From: Mesorhizobium caraganae
GTDB lineage: Bacteria; Pseudomonadota; Alphaproteobacteria; Rhizobiales; Rhizobiaceae
DNA: 64,000 nt
Direction of reading: 5' to 3'
Assembly (NCBI RefSeq): GCF_016836705.1
Contig: NZ_JAFCGY010000003.1
Location: 310,001 to 374,000, forward strand
In this document: one piece after another, positions 63,050 through 64,000 of the stretch
Layout of the letters: the number at the start of each line of letters is the position of its first letter
Numbering within the stretch: position 1 is the first letter of the stretch
Notes under the pieces: model-generated
Told to the model about the DNA's origin: nothing
Database searches by the model: none
What the model saw: only the letters and a program-made list of their open reading frames with translations
Translations under genes and position numbers: made by a program

Positions 63050-64000
63050 ATGTCGCTCGACTACAATTCGCTTCTATTGGCTGTCGGTTTTTCCGCCGCT
63101 TGCCTCTGCATGACATTGTTCGGCATCTGGCTTACCGCGCGCTCGGAAAAATTCCTGCTGACATGGGCTGTCAGCGTGCTTCTGATCGTCGCCGACGTCT
63201 TGGCCTACCAGGCCTATATCGACGCGCCCGGACGCCTGCTCGGCCTCGCCACCTTCACCTTCCTGCTGCTCGCCTTCGCGACCATGCTGGGAGCCGCCCA
63301 CCAATTCACGACCGGCGCCTCGCCGCTGCCGCGCATCGCTATCGGCGCCGGCGGTCCGCTGGCGATCGCCTTGCCGCCAATGGCGCTTGGCTATGACGGG
63401 CTGGGCTTCATGCTGGAAAATGCGTTTGCCGCGCTGCTCTTGTTTGCAACAGCCTATGAATACTGGAAGGGACGGACCGAATTCCCGGCTCCGATCATCG
63501 GCATTGCCGGGCTCTACACGGCCACCGCAATATCCTTCGTGCTGTGCTCCGGAGTGCTGGTCTGGGATGGCAGGCTGGTGCTTGGCCATGCGCCGAGCAA
63601 CTGGGCCGAGGATCTCAGCCTCATCATCGTCATCGCCTGCATGACCGGCATCGGCGCCTTGTCGCTGGCGCTCAACCAGGGGCGCTTGGCGCAGCATCAC
63701 CGCCGCGAAGCGCTAACCGATCCGCTTACCGGCCTGCTCAACCGACGCGCTTTGTTCGACCTGTATGGCAAAACGGCGGTCGAGGCCTTCACCGCCGTGA
63801 TCGTGTTCGATCTCGATGGCTTCAAAGCCATCAACGACGAGTTCGGCCATGCCACCGGAGACGAAGTGCTGAAACTGTTCGCCAAGGATTTGACCGCCAA
63901 TCTCCAGCCGGGCGACGTCGCCGCGCGCATGGGCGGAGAGGAGTTTGCGCTGGTCCTCGATCGCATCTTGCCTGAGAAGGTGGAATTCATAGCCGAACGC
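63050..64000 (+). CDS. Membrane-anchored diguanylate cyclase, C-terminus outside the window
   Basis: 317 codons from ATG 63050 to the window end with no stop. About six or seven membrane segments lie in residues 1-205. The GGDEF domain starts near residue 225 (LTDPLTGLLNRRALFDLYG), with DLDGFKAINDEFGHATGDEV and the active-site loop MGGEEFALV (GGEEF at residues 295-299), so it should synthesise cyclic di-GMP. No inhibitory RxxD site is seen five residues before GGEEF. A weak GAGG ribosome site precedes the ATG. Confidence 0.9.
   Translation, partial: MSLDYNSLLLAVGFSAACLCMTLFGIWLTARSEKFLLTWAVSVLLIVADVLAYQAYIDAPGRLLGLATFTFLLLAFATMLGAAHQFTTGASPLPRIAIGAGGPLAIALPPMALGYDGLGFMLENAFAALLLFATAYEYWKGRTEFPAPIIGIAGLYTATAISFVLCSGVLVWDGRLVLGHAPSNWAEDLSLIIVIACMTGIGALSLALNQGRLAQHHRREALTDPLTGLLNRRALFDLYGKTAVEAFTAVIVFDLDGFKAINDEFGHATGDEVLKLFAKDLTANLQPGDVAARMGGEEFALVLDRILPEKVEFIAER

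Overview
The window looks like a chromosomal segment of an alphaproteobacterium of the order Hyphomicrobiales (Rhizobiales), most likely Mesorhizobium or a close Phyllobacteriaceae relative. The reasons are high GC, a rhizobial glycerol operon in the order glpR-D-S-T-P-Q-U-V-K, a BA14K protein, a SyrA/ExoX-like peptide, alphaproteobacterial SOS boxes (GTTC-N7-GTTC) and an EcfG-type general stress promoter. The genus is inference from gene content. No rRNA, CRISPR array or intact transposase was seen.

Layout. 0-13.4 kb is housekeeping: gatC-GNAT-gatA (transamidosome), an orphan radical SAM protein, a UPF0173 hydrolase, ruvX, two small membrane proteins, an AidB-like acyl-CoA dehydrogenase, then pyrB, a dihydroorotase homologue without its metal-binding histidines, plsY and dprA in a tight operon. 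13.5-21.5 kb is a gene-poor accessory stretch. It lies between a 3' fragment of a tRNA-Lys-like gene and an intact tRNA-Lys(UUU), and holds small orphan genes, gene fragments, a frameshifted gene, a tRNA-like sequence with an abnormal anticodon arm, near-identical terminators and a family of GGCCGG hairpins. I read it as a decayed tRNA-associated island.

21.8-33 kb carries a BA14K stress protein, a DUF6882 protein and the complete glycerol regulon: GlpR repressor, GlpD dehydrogenase, the GlpSTPQUV ABC importer and GlpK kinase. 33.1-39.3 kb holds a PLP decarboxylase and the four-gene Anbu cluster (circularly permuted ATP-grasp, alpha-E, transglutaminase-like protease, Anbu proteasome-like peptidase), a predicted peptide-synthesis and processing system whose product is unknown. 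It is the most interesting functional system here.

39.4-51.3 kb has an Lrp/AsnC RAM-domain protein, a DsbA remnant, a DUF4864 protein, an SDR gene broken by a 7-bp tandem duplication, the queuosine pair queA and tgt, two cyclophilins, coaD, gyrA and a SulP transporter. 51.3-64 kb has an AraC regulator opposite two small genes, marC, osmC, DUF2306, ssb with an SOS box, cupin, ArsR-SRPBCC, a clpP paralogue, uvrA with an SOS box, GNAT, DUF72, and a diguanylate cyclase cut by the window end. Several dispersed palindromic elements directly abut or supply the stop codons of neighbouring genes.
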